From Nocardia neocaledoniensis (GTDB lineage: Bacteria > Actinomycetota > Actinomycetes > Mycobacteriales > Mycobacteriaceae), in the NCBI RefSeq assembly GCF_003182135.1, contig NZ_QGTL01000004.1, positions 1 to 64,000 on the forward strand: 64,000 nt of DNA, written 5' to 3'. The notes under the pieces were generated by a model, which was given only the letters and a program-made list of their open reading frames with translations, was not told the origin of the DNA and did no database searches. A program made the position numbers and the translations under genes. Below, piece after piece: positions 46,263 to 56,885 of this stretch; positions within the stretch are counted from its first letter, which is position 1; the number at the start of each line of letters is the position of its first letter.

Positions 46263-49200
46263 TCACAGGCGCCCGGGCAGATTCGCGATCTGCACCATCT
46301 CGTGTGAGCGGGTGCGTGAGGCCATGATGCCGCGGCCGGGCGGCAGGGTGGTCGGGCGGACGTCGCCGATGATCCTGCCCTCGTCGCGGGAGCCGCTCAT
46401 CACCAGCGTTTCCACGGACAAGTTCTTCAACGCGCCGAGGACCGGGTCGTACAGTGCGCGCGCGACTCCGCCGGTGCGGCGGGCGACGAGGAAGTGCAGG
46501 CCGATGTCGCGGGCCAGAGGGAAGTACTCCACCAGCGCCATGAAGGGATTCGACAACGAGTTCGGGGCGACGATGTCGTAGTCGTCGACGACGACATAGA
46601 TCTCCGGGCCCGACCACCAATCCCGGTCGCGCAGTTGCTGCGGGGTGGTTTCGGGGCCGGGAAGGCGCCCGGCCAGCACGTTCGCCACCTCGGCGATGAT
46701 CGGCGCGGCGGCCGTGGCGGAGCTGGCATAGCCGGCCAGGTGGCCGCCCTCGACCTCGCCGAGCAGGCCGCGCCGGTAGTCGATCAGCACGATGGCGGCT
46801 TGCGCCGGGGTGGCGTTCTCGACGATTCCGGTGATGATGTTGCGCAGCAGCGTGGTCTTCCCGCACTCCATGTCGGCGAAGGCCATGAAATGCGGTTCGG
46901 TGGCGAAATCCAGGACCAGCGGCTGCAATTCGGATTCGCAGAGGCCGACGACCACCGACGTCGGGCTCATCCGGACGCCGTGCTCGCTCGCGATCTCGAG
47001 CAGTGCCGGGCGGGAGAAGTCCAGCGGGAGCACGCGCACATCGGGAGCGCGCTGTGCGCCGTACTGCGCGGCCACCTCGGCCACCGCCGCGCTCAGGCCC
47101 CGGCTGAGCGTCGCGGGATCGGCGTCGGAGTCCAAGCGGGGCAGCGCGATCAGCATGTGCAGGTGGTCGGCGGTGAGGCCGCGACCGGGGCTGTCCAGTG
47201 GGACCTGGTTGGCGACCCGGCGATCGATCTCCGACTCCATCGGGTCGCCGAGCCGCAATTCGATCTTGGTGCCGAGCTGACTCCGCGTCATCGACCGGAT
47301 CTCGGCCCAGCGCGTCGCGGTGATCAGCAGGTGGATGCCGTAGGCGAGGCCACGGGTGGCGATGGCGTTGATCTGTGGTTCGAGCGCTTCGAACTCGTCG
47401 GCGATCACGCGCCAGCCGTCGATCACGAGCACCACGTGCGCGTACCGGTCCGACGGCGAGGCGTTCGCCGGATCGCCCTCGGCCGCACCCCGGCGCCGGT
47501 ACTCCGCCATCGACTCGACACCCAGTTCGGCGAACCGCTGTTCGCGTCTGCGCAGCAGGCTGCTGAGCTCGGCGAGGGTGCGGCGGACCCGGTCGGTGTC
47601 GAGGCGGCCCGCCACCGAACCGACATGGGGCAAGTCCGCTACACCGAGCAGGCCGCCGCCGCCGAAATCCAGGCAGTAGAACTGTAATTGGTCGGGACTG
47701 TGCGTCACCGCCGCGGACAGCACGATCGTCTGCAGGGTGGTCGACTTGCCCGCCCGTGGACCGCCGACGACGGCGACATGTCCGCCGGCGCCCGCGAGAT
47801 CGAGCAGGAACATCCCGCGGCGGTGCTCGGCCGGTTCGTCGACCATGCCGACGAGTATCTGCAGCTCGCCGACCACGATCTTCTCGGACCCATGATCGTT
47901 GCCGGGCAACAGCAGATCCACGGTCGGCGAGACCGAGAGCGGCGGCAGCCACACCGGGTAGGCCTGCCTGCCGTGCCCGATGATCCTCGACACCACCGCC
48001 TCCAGCACAGTGCGCTGCGCGGCGCCGTCGGCGGACGCGCCGGTATCGCTGCGACCGACGTAGGCCGACTTGAACCGCACCGGATCGGCGGCGTCGACGC
48101 GCAGGTAGCCGGAGCCGGGATCGCTCGACAGGTGATAGGCGTCGGGCGTACCGATCACGGCGCGGGATTCGTTGGCGGAGAACGTGCGCAGACCGATCCG
48201 ATAGGACAGGTGCGTTTCCAGGCCGCGCAGCATGTTCTCGTCGAACCGCTGCGAGGCCAGCAACTGGTGTACCCGGATCGAGCGGCCGAGCCTGCCGATC
48301 ATCACGAAGACGTCGATGAAATCCGGTTTCTGGGAGAGCAACTCGGAGAACTCGTCGACCACGATGAGCAGCGCGGGCAGCGGGTCGAGCGGTGCGCCCG
48401 CCGCCCTGGCGCGCTCGTAGTCGGCGACATTGGCGAAATTGCCACCGGCCCTGAGCAGGTCCTGTCTGCGGGCGATCTCGCCGGCCAGCGCGGCCTTCAT
48501 CCGGTCGACCAGCGAGAGATCTTCCTCCAGGTTGGTGATGACCGCCGACACGTGCGGCAGCGAGTCCAAGCCGAAGAAGGTCGCGCCGCCCTTGAAATCG
48601 ATCAGCACCAGGTTCAGCGCGTCCGGGGAGTGGGTGGTGGCGAGGGCGAGGATGAGGGTGCGCAGGAATTCCGACTTCCCCGACCCGGTCGCGCCGATGC
48701 ACAGTCCGTGCGGTCCCATACCGTGCTCGGCCGACTCCTTCAGATCCAACTCGACCACATCGCCGGTGGCGCTCACCCCGATCGGCACGCGCAAGCGGTC
48801 GCGACCGTCACGAGCCCGCCACAGCGCCTCGACATCGAAGTCGCGCGAACCGAGGCCGAGCAGGTCGGGCAGGTCGATCTCGCCGTCTAGCGGCGAGCGG
48901 CCGGTGCCGTCGACCGGCCGGACGTACTGGTTGCCGCGCACCAGATCGACCAGTTCGGCGGCGCCGTCGGAGATCTCGACCGCGCTCAACAGCTCGGGCT
49001 CGAGCTCGCGCAGGTCGGGCATGGCGACGCGGAACGGCCGCTCCCCGAACAACGCCCAGCCGGGGCCGTCGGGCAGGCGGGCGGCGCGTTCCGGGTGCAG
49101 CCGCGAATCCGCGGGACGGTGCAGGCGCAGTTCGATGTGCGCCGCGAGCAGGTCGACGAGGTCGCCGGGGGCCTCGTTCCAGTCGCGCGCCGTCACCACC

Positions 49201-50579
49201 AGGTGCACGCCGTACTCCGGTCCCGCGCTGGCGATCTGCTTGATCCTGGCGTCGAACCCGGCGACGTGCTCGCGGAAATCACCGAGCCGGTCGATGAGCA
49301 GGAATATATCGGGCACCGGTGAGGCGAGTGTCGGTCGCGCGGCGCGCAGGCTGCTCGGTGAATCGATGCCGGATTCCCGGTACAGCCGCTTGCGACCGCG
49401 GATCTCGGCGGTCACCCGGTCGAGGACCGCGTCCACCTTCTCCAGTTCGTCGTCGCCCACGGCGCTGGCGATGTGGGGCAGGGCGCTCATCGAGCCGAGG
49501 CGGTTACTCGATTCGAGCACATAGAGTTTCACCTCGTCGGGGGAATGGGTGAGCGCCAAGGACCCGGTGAGGGTGCGCAGCAGCGTGCTCTTGCCCGCGC
49601 CGGCGCGGCCGACGATCAGCAGGTTGCGATCCGCGCCCGACAGGTCGAGCCAGACCGTCTCCCCCGGCACGCCGTCGGTGCGCCGCTCCTGGCCGATGGG
49701 CACCTTCAATCGGCCGGTGCCCCACCAGTTCGCGGCCCGCAACCCGCCCTCGGGCGTCTGCTCGAGCCTGCCCATGAGCGAGCCGAGCTGCACGCGATCG
49801 CCCACCTCGATGAGGTTGGACTGGCGTCGCCGGACCCTGGCGATGTAGACCTCGTCCTTGAAGACGCCGTAGTGGTTCGGGGTCTGCCTGGTGGTGCGAG
49901 CGCGCACCTCGGCGTGCACGAACGTCCACAGGTCGTGGGTGCCGATCAGGCCGCTGCCGTTGTCGGCCTGACCGGTGCCGATGCCCTTGACCAGCGCCGA
50001 GGTGAACACCGACAGGGGCGCGGAGTCGCCGTCGGCGCGGCCCTCGGACGCGGTCTCCACCGCGCTCGACGCCGTCAGCACGCAGATGCCGTCGCCCGCG
50101 GCGAGCTGCTGGGCGACATCGTCGATGGTGGGCGCGGACTTGATCACCTCGGAGCCGAGAAACGCGCCGCTGTAGCAGCAGTCGAGCACGATGATCTTCG
50201 CCGCCGCCGGGGACTCGCGGATCAGCTCGCGGATGAACGAGGAGGACACCGCCGTGCTGCTGAGCAACTGCGGATCGGTATTGCCCACGGCGAGATACAG
50301 ATTCTGCCTGGTGCGCAGCCCGTGGCCGGAGAAGTAGAACAGGATGACGTCGTCGGGCTCGGCACCGCGGAAGACGCGCTCGATGCTGCGCTCGATCTCG
50401 GCCTTGGACTCGTTGATGAGCAGCTCGGTCGGCCGGAAGCCGCCGATCTCGGGGTCGCGCAGCAGTTCCCGGAGCTGTTCGGCGTCGGAGATGGGCGCGT
50501 AGAGCCGCGACAGTCCGTCGAAGTGGTAGGTGTCGTTCGCTACGAAGAGCGCGATTCGCCGTCCGGTCGGGCTACTCAT
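46263..50579 (-). CDS. Caspase-fold protease fused to extra P-loop NTPase and EccC-type triple ATPase
   Basis: 1438 residues. ATG 50579 is the first codon of the caspase fold; the frame opens 27 codons earlier inside the small upstream gene. Residues 5-250: C14 caspase domain with the catalytic His86 in YFSGHG and Cys135 in VLDCCYSGAF. Residues about 310-560: P-loop NTPase (GRAGAGKS, Lys330) with LLIDRLGDF in the Walker B position. Residues about 590-830: EccC-type FtsK domain with GATGSGKS (Lys635), LIDFKGGATF, VVDEFSELL and LASQR. Residues 900-1110: second EccC-type domain, GGPRAGKS (Lys945). Residues 1190-1435: third, degenerate, DMECGKTT (Lys1241) with VVVDDYD. No membrane helix, although genuine EccC has two at its N-terminus. 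Start overlaps the EACC1-like gene by 8 bases, so both are co-translated. Role inferred: regulated protease/ATPase in a conflict or programmed-death module. Confidence 0.88.
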   Translation of the reverse strand: MSSPTGRRIALFVANDTYHFDGLSRLYAPISDAEQLRELLRDPEIGGFRPTELLINESKAEIERSIERVFRGAEPDDVILFYFSGHGLRTRQNLYLAVGNTDPQLLSSTAVSSSFIRELIRESPAAAKIIVLDCCYSGAFLGSEVIKSAPTIDDVAQQLAAGDGICVLTASSAVETASEGRADGDSAPLSVFTSALVKGIGTGQADNGSGLIGTHDLWTFVHAEVRARTTRQTPNHYGVFKDEVYIARVRRRQSNLIEVGDRVQLGSLMGRLEQTPEGGLRAANWWGTGRLKVPIGQERRTDGVPGETVWLDLSGADRNLLIVGRAGAGKSTLLRTLTGSLALTHSPDEVKLYVLESSNRLGSMSALPHIASAVGDDELEKVDAVLDRVTAEIRGRKRLYRESGIDSPSSLRAARPTLASPVPDIFLLIDRLGDFREHVAGFDARIKQIASAGPEYGVHLVVTARDWNEAPGDLVDLLAAHIELRLHRPADSRLHPERAARLPDGPGWALFGERPFRVAMPDLRELEPELLSAVEISDGAAELVDLVRGNQYVRPVDGTGRSPLDGEIDLPDLLGLGSRDFDVEALWRARDGRDRLRVPIGVSATGDVVELDLKESAEHGMGPHGLCIGATGSGKSEFLRTLILALATTHSPDALNLVLIDFKGGATFFGLDSLPHVSAVITNLEEDLSLVDRMKAALAGEIARRQDLLRAGGNFANVADYERARAAGAPLDPLPALLIVVDEFSELLSQKPDFIDVFVMIGRLGRSIRVHQLLASQRFDENMLRGLETHLSYRIGLRTFSANESRAVIGTPDAYHLSSDPGSGYLRVDAADPVRFKSAYVGRSDTGASADGAAQRTVLEAVVSRIIGHGRQAYPVWLPPLSVSPTVDLLLPGNDHGSEKIVVGELQILVGMVDEPAEHRRGMFLLDLAGAGGHVAVVGGPRAGKSTTLQTIVLSAAVTHSPDQLQFYCLDFGGGGLLGVADLPHVGSVAGRLDTDRVRRTLAELSSLLRRREQRFAELGVESMAEYRRRGAAEGDPANASPSDRYAHVVLVIDGWRVIADEFEALEPQINAIATRGLAYGIHLLITATRWAEIRSMTRSQLGTKIELRLGDPMESEIDRRVANQVPLDSPGRGLTADHLHMLIALPRLDSDADPATLSRGLSAAVAEVAAQYGAQRAPDVRVLPLDFSRPALLEIASEHGVRMSPTSVVVGLCESELQPLVLDFATEPHFMAFADMECGKTTLLRNIITGIVENATPAQAAIVLIDYRRGLLGEVEGGHLAGYASSATAAAPIIAEVANVLAGRLPGPETTPQQLRDRDWWSGPEIYVVVDDYDIVAPNSLSNPFMALVEYFPLARDIGLHFLVARRTGGVARALYDPVLGALKNLSVETLVMSGSRDEGRIIGDVRPTTLPPGRGIMASRTRSHEMVQIANLPGRL

Positions 50580-50943
50580 CACGCAGCAGGTCGCCGAACT
50601 TCTCGACGACATTGTCCACCTGGGCCAAGCCGGGCCGGACGATGGTGACTTCGCGGTCACCCCGCTTGATCGTGATCGACTCCGCCTTCGAGCGTTCCAG
50701 GAACTTCAGGCTCACGTCCCGGATGGCCCACACCACGGTGCCCAGTGCCCCACCCGAGAGCAACAGCTGGCCGATCTGTTCGACCGCGCCGGACTTCTCG
50801 CCGCCCGCCGCGGCGGTCGTCACCGGGGCGACATGGAGCCCGCCGATCTCGGCCAGGTCGGCCCGGAGTTCGCCAATGATCTCGTCGAGCCATTCGGCAT
50901 CGCGACGCCCCCCGGAATTGATCACCAGCACAACGCCATCCAT
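50572..50943 (-). CDS. EACC1-like small protein (effector-associated constant component)
   Basis: 123 residues, ATG with GGAGGG about 8 bases upstream. VVLVINSGG and a short alpha-beta N-terminus lead to LLLSGGALGTVVWAIRDVSLKFLERSKAESITIKRGDREVTIVRP: one hydrophobic helix followed by charged and beta elements. This shape and pairing with a caspase agree with EACC1, a small protein predicted in several NTP-dependent conflict systems of bacteria with multicellular habits; NCBI uses the related name caspase, EACC1-associated type. It overlaps the caspase start by 8 bases. It may hold the effector inactive or anchor it to membrane; this is inference. Confidence 0.72.
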   Translation of the reverse strand: MDGVVLVINSGGRRDAEWLDEIIGELRADLAEIGGLHVAPVTTAAAGGEKSGAVEQIGQLLLSGGALGTVVWAIRDVSLKFLERSKAESITIKRGDREVTIVRPGLAQVDNVVEKFGDLLRDE

Positions 50944-50961
50944 CGATCCGCCCTCCCTCAG

Positions 50962-50981
50962 TGATCACGTTCGCGTGACCA
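50962..50981 (-). promoter_or_regulatory. Inverted repeat between flavohemoglobin 2 and EACC1
   Basis: On the minus strand, TGGTCACG-CGAA-CGTGATCA: 8 paired positions (one G-T) with a four-base loop. It sits in the 57 bases between the flavohemoglobin stop and the EACC1 start, next to a TAGAGT box. It could be an operator for an internal promoter or a hairpin that lowers read-through. Confidence 0.5.
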
Positions 50982-51000
50982 CTCTAACCAGGAGGTGCGC

Positions 51001-52170
51001 TCAGAACAGTGGATCGTGGCGGATGGACTTGGCCTGGGTACCGGCCGCCATCAGGCGGAACTTGGTGGTCTGCACCATCGACGGGGACCCGACGATCTGG
51101 ACGTCGCGGTCGGCCCACGGGCCGTAGGCGGCGACAACCTTGCCGATCTGGCCGGTCATCCGCGGTTCGAGGCCGGGTAGTTCGGCGTGCGGTTCGCCGG
51201 AATCGTAGTACCACCACGGGTTCTCGTCGCTCTCGGTGACCGGGGTGACCGTGAGCCATTTGTTGGCGACGGCGAGCTGGCTGAGAACCTGCAGGTCGTA
51301 GAGATCGCACGGGTGGTGACCACCGACGAACAGGTGCACCTTCGGGTTGACCCGGCGCTGCGCCATCGCCATGACCTGCGCGCGCAGCGGCGCGATGCCG
51401 GTGCCGCAGCCGACCATGAGCATCTTGCGCTTGGTGTTGCGCGGCACGCCGAGCCCGCCGAGGGGAGAGCCGAGCAGCCACTGGTCACCGACGTTGGTGT
51501 GCGAGACCATCGCCGGGCTCACCCAGCCGCCGAGCACGCTGCGCACGTGGAACTCGATCTCGCCGTTGGCGTTCGCCGGGTTGGCCGGGGACAGATACCG
51601 CCACATCCGCGGCCGTGCCGGCACCTGGACGCTGAGGTACTGGCCCGCCGCGTATTCCATCGGCTGATCGAGCTGGACGCGGATGACGGCGAGATTGCGC
51701 AGCACCTCACGCCGTTCGACCACAGTCGCGGTCCAGGCCGCCGGGGTGGTCTCCTTGTCGGCGGCGCTGATCATCGCGCCGCTGATGGTGGCCAGGCCCT
51801 CGTCCCAGGCGGTGGCTACCTCGTCGGTCCACATCTCGGTGCCCGCGAACTGGCGCATGGCCGACTTGAGCGAGTTGGCCACGGCGACGTAGTGGGCGGG
51901 CTGCACACCGTACTTGCGGTGATCGCGCCCGAGCTGGGCCAGGAACGGCAGCAGCTTGTCCGGCTCCTCGAGCCGGTCGAGCGCGTAGGAGATGGCCTTG
52001 ACGAGCCGGTCGCGCTGGGCGTCCATAGCCGCCGGGAAGTAGTCACGGACACCGGGATAGTCCGTGAACAGGATCGAGTAGAACGATCTGGCCAACCGCT
52101 CGGACCCACCGTCTTCCGCAGCAACCGCCTTGAACGTAGTACGGATCAAAGCGACAGTCCGCGAATCCAT
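51001..52170 (-). CDS. Type II flavohemoglobin-like protein 2
   Basis: 389 residues from ATG 52170 (MDSRTVALIR aligns with the MDARSLALVR start of copy 1); GTG 52179 adds three residues. Globin at 4-137 with Tyr31 and proximal His84 in LGRDHRKYGV; FAD/NAD module at 145-389 with WRYLSPANPANANGEIEFHVRS and MLMVGCGTGIAPLRAQVMAM. In all conserved positions it follows copy 1. It precedes EACC1 and the caspase-EccC gene on the same strand, 57 bases from EACC1, so the three may form one operon. The role of a flavohemoglobin here (NO detoxification, D-lactate oxidation or sensing) is not known. Confidence 0.83.
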   Translation of the reverse strand: MDSRTVALIRTTFKAVAAEDGGSERLARSFYSILFTDYPGVRDYFPAAMDAQRDRLVKAISYALDRLEEPDKLLPFLAQLGRDHRKYGVQPAHYVAVANSLKSAMRQFAGTEMWTDEVATAWDEGLATISGAMISAADKETTPAAWTATVVERREVLRNLAVIRVQLDQPMEYAAGQYLSVQVPARPRMWRYLSPANPANANGEIEFHVRSVLGGWVSPAMVSHTNVGDQWLLGSPLGGLGVPRNTKRKMLMVGCGTGIAPLRAQVMAMAQRRVNPKVHLFVGGHHPCDLYDLQVLSQLAVANKWLTVTPVTESDENPWWYYDSGEPHAELPGLEPRMTGQIGKVVAAYGPWADRDVQIVGSPSMVQTTKFRLMAAGTQAKSIRHDPLF

Positions 52171-52724
52171 ATGTGTCACAACCTCGTTTCGCCATCGAAC
52201 GCTAGCCGCGCCGGCGAGTGACGGGCTGGGAGGACACTCGTCAGCAGCCGATGCGAGAAGTCTAGGCGAGGTTTGCCAGCTTAGGAATCGTACTCTTAAA
52301 CATCACACGTGTAATTCAGAAAAAACCAGGCGGTTTGCAGTCAGTTCCCGCTGAAAACATACACTCATCCTGCTATGAGCCATGGAATGTGACCTCAAGC
52401 CCCTATGGGTGACCCGGCAAAACCGGCAATCGAGACCCAACCTGCCTGGTAGAGCGACCTTTCCGCAACGCACAGGGCATCCCATCCGCCGACGCGCCGT
52501 GCCGCGACACGCGAGGAAGCCGGGCTGGCGAGGCTGGTATGGGGCGCGGAATTCGGCTCCGATCGGTCCGAATTCAGCGTCCAGCCAGCAAACTTTCGTG
52601 ATGATCCCGTGATATATCCGCACCTCACAGCGTTGCGGCGGCGGGATACGGGGGCGAGATCGCGAATAAATAGGTTGCTGGAGAATCACCAGCCGGTCGC
52701 CGGGGGTTGACCGAATACGACAGA
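52171..52724. other. Gene-free stretch with AT-rich promoter region
   Basis: Between flavohemoglobin 2 and the terminator of the dnaK operon. Short open frames (for example 52382-52612 and 52303-52884 antisense) have no ribosome site, no family match and odd composition. Around 52265-52330 the base composition turns AT-rich (GGAATCGTACTCTTAAACATC) and holds ACACGTGT at 52304-52312, a self-complementary octamer, which could be the flavohemoglobin promoter/operator. Nothing else recognised. Confidence 0.4.
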
Positions 52725-52767
52725 GCCCCCGGGCCACGACCGCCGGAGCGGATCGCGGGCCGGGGGC
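52725..52767 (-). terminator. Terminator-like hairpin after hspR
   Basis: GCCCCCGGGCC and GGGCCGGGGGC pair over 10 of 11 positions across a 21-base loop, starting 17 bases after the hspR stop on the minus strand. No T tract. Confidence 0.5.
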
Positions 52768-52783
52768 CCACCACATCGTGAAA

Positions 52784-53182
52784 CTAGCGCCGATGCCTCG
52801 GCTGCCACACCACGAGCGCGGTACTGCGCTGGGGCGGCGACAGGTCGGGCCGATAGCCCGCCCGCAACCGCTCCAGCTCCGCACTCATCTCCTCGACGCG
52901 CTGCTGCAGCGCCTCGACCTGGTTGGTCAGCTCGATGATGCGCTTGATCCCCGCGAGGTTGACACCCTCGTCCTGCGACAGCCGCTGCACTTCGCGCAGC
53001 AGCTCGACATCGCGGGCCGAGTACCGGCGTCCGCCACCCGAAGTGCGTTGGGGGGTGACCAGACCCAGCCGGTCATAGGTGCGCAGGGTCTGCGCGTGCA
53101 TACCCGCCAGCTGGGCCGCCACCGAGATCATGAAGAACTCGGCGCGCGAGCCACCCGACGCGGACTTCGGATCATCGGACAT
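52784..53182 (-). CDS. hspR: HspR heat-shock repressor (MerR-type)
   Basis: 132 residues from ATG 53182, two bases after dnaJ; ATG 53200 would overlap dnaJ. FMISVAAQLAGMHAQTLRTYDRLGLVTPQRTSGGGRRYSARDV is the MerR winged helix; a coiled coil follows (LTNQVEALQQRVEEMSAELERL). HspR binds HAIR inverted repeats with DnaK as co-repressor and shuts off dnaK and clpB. HAIR elements in front of both are seen here. Last gene of the dnaK operon, ending at a hairpin. Confidence 0.93.
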   Translation of the reverse strand: MSDDPKSASGGSRAEFFMISVAAQLAGMHAQTLRTYDRLGLVTPQRTSGGGRRYSARDVELLREVQRLSQDEGVNLAGIKRIIELTNQVEALQQRVEEMSAELERLRAGYRPDLSPPQRSTALVVWQPRHRR

Positions 53183-53184
53183 CG

Positions 53185-54369
<1,185 letters not shown>

Positions 54370-54393
54370 CGGGCATCTCCTCCTCTCGCGTTC

Positions 54394-54957
54394 TTATTGA
54401 GTGTCGCCGTCGGCATCCGGATCCGATGCCTCGGTGGCCTCGGCATCGGTTACCCCGACCATCGCGTGCCGAAGCACCCGTTCGCCGAACCGATAGCCCT
54501 TGCGCATCACCACGCCGATGACCGGATCGGCGCCCGAGCCCTCGTGCTGCACGGCCTCGTGCAGCGTCGGGTCGAACGGGTCACCGACCGCACCGAACTC
54601 GACGAGACCCTGCTTGGTCAGCGCGGTCTCCAGCTTGTCGGCGACGGCCTTGAGCGGGCCGGTCTCCAGGTCGCCGTGCGCCCTGGCCCGGTCCAGATCG
54701 TCGAGCACACCGAGCAGTTCGGTGACGACGGCGGCCTTGGCCGCGTCGATGTTCGCCTGACGATCCCGCTCGACCCGGCGGCGGTAGTTCGCGTATTCCG
54801 CGGTCAACCGCTGCAGGTCGGCGGTGCGCTCGGCCAGCTCGTCGCCGGCCGGCGCCTCGGCCTCGCCGTCGGTGTCCGGCTCCGCCGCCTGCGCGGCGGA
54901 GTCGGCGTCTTCGACGATGTCCTCGATCAGCTCCTGTTCGGAGTTGGCCTCGGTCAC
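54394..54957 (-). CDS. grpE: GrpE nucleotide-exchange factor
   Basis: 187 residues. Acidic N-terminus, long helix [28 protein letters not shown], and the beta domain [43 protein letters not shown]. The protein releases ADP from DnaK. Starts inside the dnaK stop (4-base overlap) and precedes dnaJ. Confidence 0.96.
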   Translation of the reverse strand: MTEANSEQELIEDIVEDADSAAQAAEPDTDGEAEAPAGDELAERTADLQRLTAEYANYRRRVERDRQANIDAAKAAVVTELLGVLDDLDRARAHGDLETGPLKAVADKLETALTKQGLVEFGAVGDPFDPTLHEAVQHEGSGADPVIGVVMRKGYRFGERVLRHAMVGVTDAEATEASDPDADGDTQ

Positions 54958-56801
54958 TTCTTCTCCGTGTCCACCGGCTCGTCGACGACCTCGGCGTCGA
55001 CGACCTGGTCGTCGTCGTTCGCGGGCCCGGCACCGTTGCCATCGGCGGCGGCGTCGGCGGCCTGCGCCTCGTAGAGCGCCTGGCCAAGGGCCTGCGACTC
55101 GGTGGCCAGCTTCTCCACGGCGGTCTTCACCGCGGCGATGTCGGTACCGGCGAGCGCGGTGTTGGCCTCGGCGATGGCCGCCTCGACCTTGGACTTCACG
55201 TCCGCGGGCACCTTGTCCTCGTTGTCCTTGATGAACTTCTCGGTCTGGTGCACCAGCGACTCGGCCTGGTTGCGGGTCTCGGCCTCCTCGCGGCGGGCCT
55301 TGTCCTCGGCGGCGTGCGCCTCGGCGTCCTTGACCATCCGGTCGATCTCTTCCTTGGACAGGCCGGAGCCGTCCTGGATCTTGATCTTGTTCTCCTTGCC
55401 GGTGCCCTTGTCCTTCGCGGTGACGTGGACGATGCCGTTCGCGTCGATGTCGAAGGTGACCTCGATCTGCGGCACGCCGCGCGGGGCCGGGGGCAGGCCG
55501 GTCAGCTCGAAGGAGCCGAGCAGCTTGTTGTGCGAGGCGATCTCGCGCTCACCCTGGAACACCTGGATCTGCACCGACGGCTGGTTGTCGTCGGCGGTGG
55601 TGAAGGTCTCCGAGCGCTTGGTCGGGATGGTGGTGTTGCGCTCGATGAGCTTGGTCATCACGCCGCCCTTGGTCTCGATACCCAGCGACAGCGGGGTGAC
55701 ATCGAGCAGCAGGACGTCCTTGACCTCACCCTTGAGCACACCGGCCTGCAGGGCGGCGCCGACGGCGACGACCTCGTCCGGGTTCACGCCCTTGTTCGGC
55801 TCACGGCCGCCGGTCAGTTCCTTGACCAGCTCGGAGACGGCGGGCATACGGGTGGAGCCACCGACGAGCACGACGTGGTCGATGTCGGCCACGTTGATGC
55901 CGGCGTCCTTGATGACGGACTGGAACGGCGCGCGGGTGCGGTCCAGCAGATCGGAGGTGATCTTCTGGAACTCGGCGCGGGTCAGCTGCTCGTCGAGGAA
56001 CAGCGGGTTCTTGTCCGCGTCGACGGTGATGTAGGGCAGGTTGATCGAGGTGCTCTGGCTCGAGGACAGCTCGATCTTCGCCTTCTCGGCGGCCTCGCGC
56101 AGACGCTGCATGGCCATCTTGTCCTTGGTCAGGTCGATACCCGAGCTGGCCTTGAACTTGTCGACGAGCCAGGTGACGATGCGCTCGTCCCAGTCGTCGC
56201 CACCGAGGTGGTTGTCACCGGAGGTCGCGCGGACCTCGACGACGCCCTCGCCGATCTCCAGCAGCGAGACGTCGAAGGTGCCGCCACCGAGGTCGAAGAC
56301 CAGGATGGTCTGTTCCTTGTCGCCCTTGTCCAGGCCGTACGCCAGCGCGGCCGCGGTGGGCTCGTTGACGATGCGCAGCACGTTCAGGCCGGCGATCTGG
56401 CCGGCTTCCTTGGTGGCCTGACGCTGGGCGTCCTCGAAGTAGGCGGGGACGGTGATGACCGCGTCGGTGATCTCCTCACCGAGGTAGGCCTCGGCGTCGC
56501 GCTTCAGCTTCATCAGCGTGCGCGCCGAGATTTCCTGCGGGGTGTACTTCTTGCCGTCGATCTCGACGTTCCAGTCGGTGCCGATGTGGCGCTTGACCGA
56601 GCGGATGGTGCGGTCGACGTTGGTGACGGCCTGGTTCTTCGCAGGCTGGCCGACGAGAACCTCGCCGTTCTTCGCGAACGCGACGATCGAGGGGGTGGTG
56701 CGCGAGCCTTCCGAGTTCGCGACGACGACCGGCTCGCCGCCTTCGAGAACGCTGACGACCGAGTTCGTGGTCCCGAGGTCGATTCCGACCGCACGAGCCA
56801 T
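54954..56801 (-). CDS. dnaK: Chaperone DnaK (Hsp70)
   Basis: 615 residues from ATG 56801 with AGGAGGA 9 bases upstream; the open frame reaches 56873 without similarity. [49 protein letters not shown] are the three Hsp70 signatures; a substrate-binding domain and an acidic C-terminal tail ([19 protein letters not shown]) follow. First gene of dnaK-grpE-dnaJ-hspR, behind HAIR operators, so feedback from DnaK to HspR is expected. Confidence 0.98.
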   Translation of the reverse strand: MARAVGIDLGTTNSVVSVLEGGEPVVVANSEGSRTTPSIVAFAKNGEVLVGQPAKNQAVTNVDRTIRSVKRHIGTDWNVEIDGKKYTPQEISARTLMKLKRDAEAYLGEEITDAVITVPAYFEDAQRQATKEAGQIAGLNVLRIVNEPTAAALAYGLDKGDKEQTILVFDLGGGTFDVSLLEIGEGVVEVRATSGDNHLGGDDWDERIVTWLVDKFKASSGIDLTKDKMAMQRLREAAEKAKIELSSSQSTSINLPYITVDADKNPLFLDEQLTRAEFQKITSDLLDRTRAPFQSVIKDAGINVADIDHVVLVGGSTRMPAVSELVKELTGGREPNKGVNPDEVVAVGAALQAGVLKGEVKDVLLLDVTPLSLGIETKGGVMTKLIERNTTIPTKRSETFTTADDNQPSVQIQVFQGEREIASHNKLLGSFELTGLPPAPRGVPQIEVTFDIDANGIVHVTAKDKGTGKENKIKIQDGSGLSKEEIDRMVKDAEAHAAEDKARREEAETRNQAESLVHQTEKFIKDNEDKVPADVKSKVEAAIAEANTALAGTDIAAVKTAVEKLATESQALGQALYEAQAADAAADGNGAGPANDDDQVVDAEVVDEPVDTEKK

Positions 56802-56885
56802 AGTGATTCCTCCTGTTTGACGTATGTATGTGAGTGCTCTCAGGCCGAACCCCAGGCACATCACGCGGAGCACAGCCTCAGCAAC

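Noticed and set aside
46263..48702. Alternative minus-strand frame inside the caspase-EccC gene
   Set aside because: Arg/Gly-rich shadow in another frame; the in-frame protein has perfect domain motifs throughout, so no frameshift.
46263..50579. Genuine ESX EccC assignment
   Set aside because: No N-terminal membrane helices, no EccB/EccD/MycP/WXG100 neighbours in the usual order, and a caspase at the N-terminus instead.
52303..52884. 193-codon minus-strand frame
   Set aside because: Overlaps the terminator and hspR; no similarity or ribosome site.
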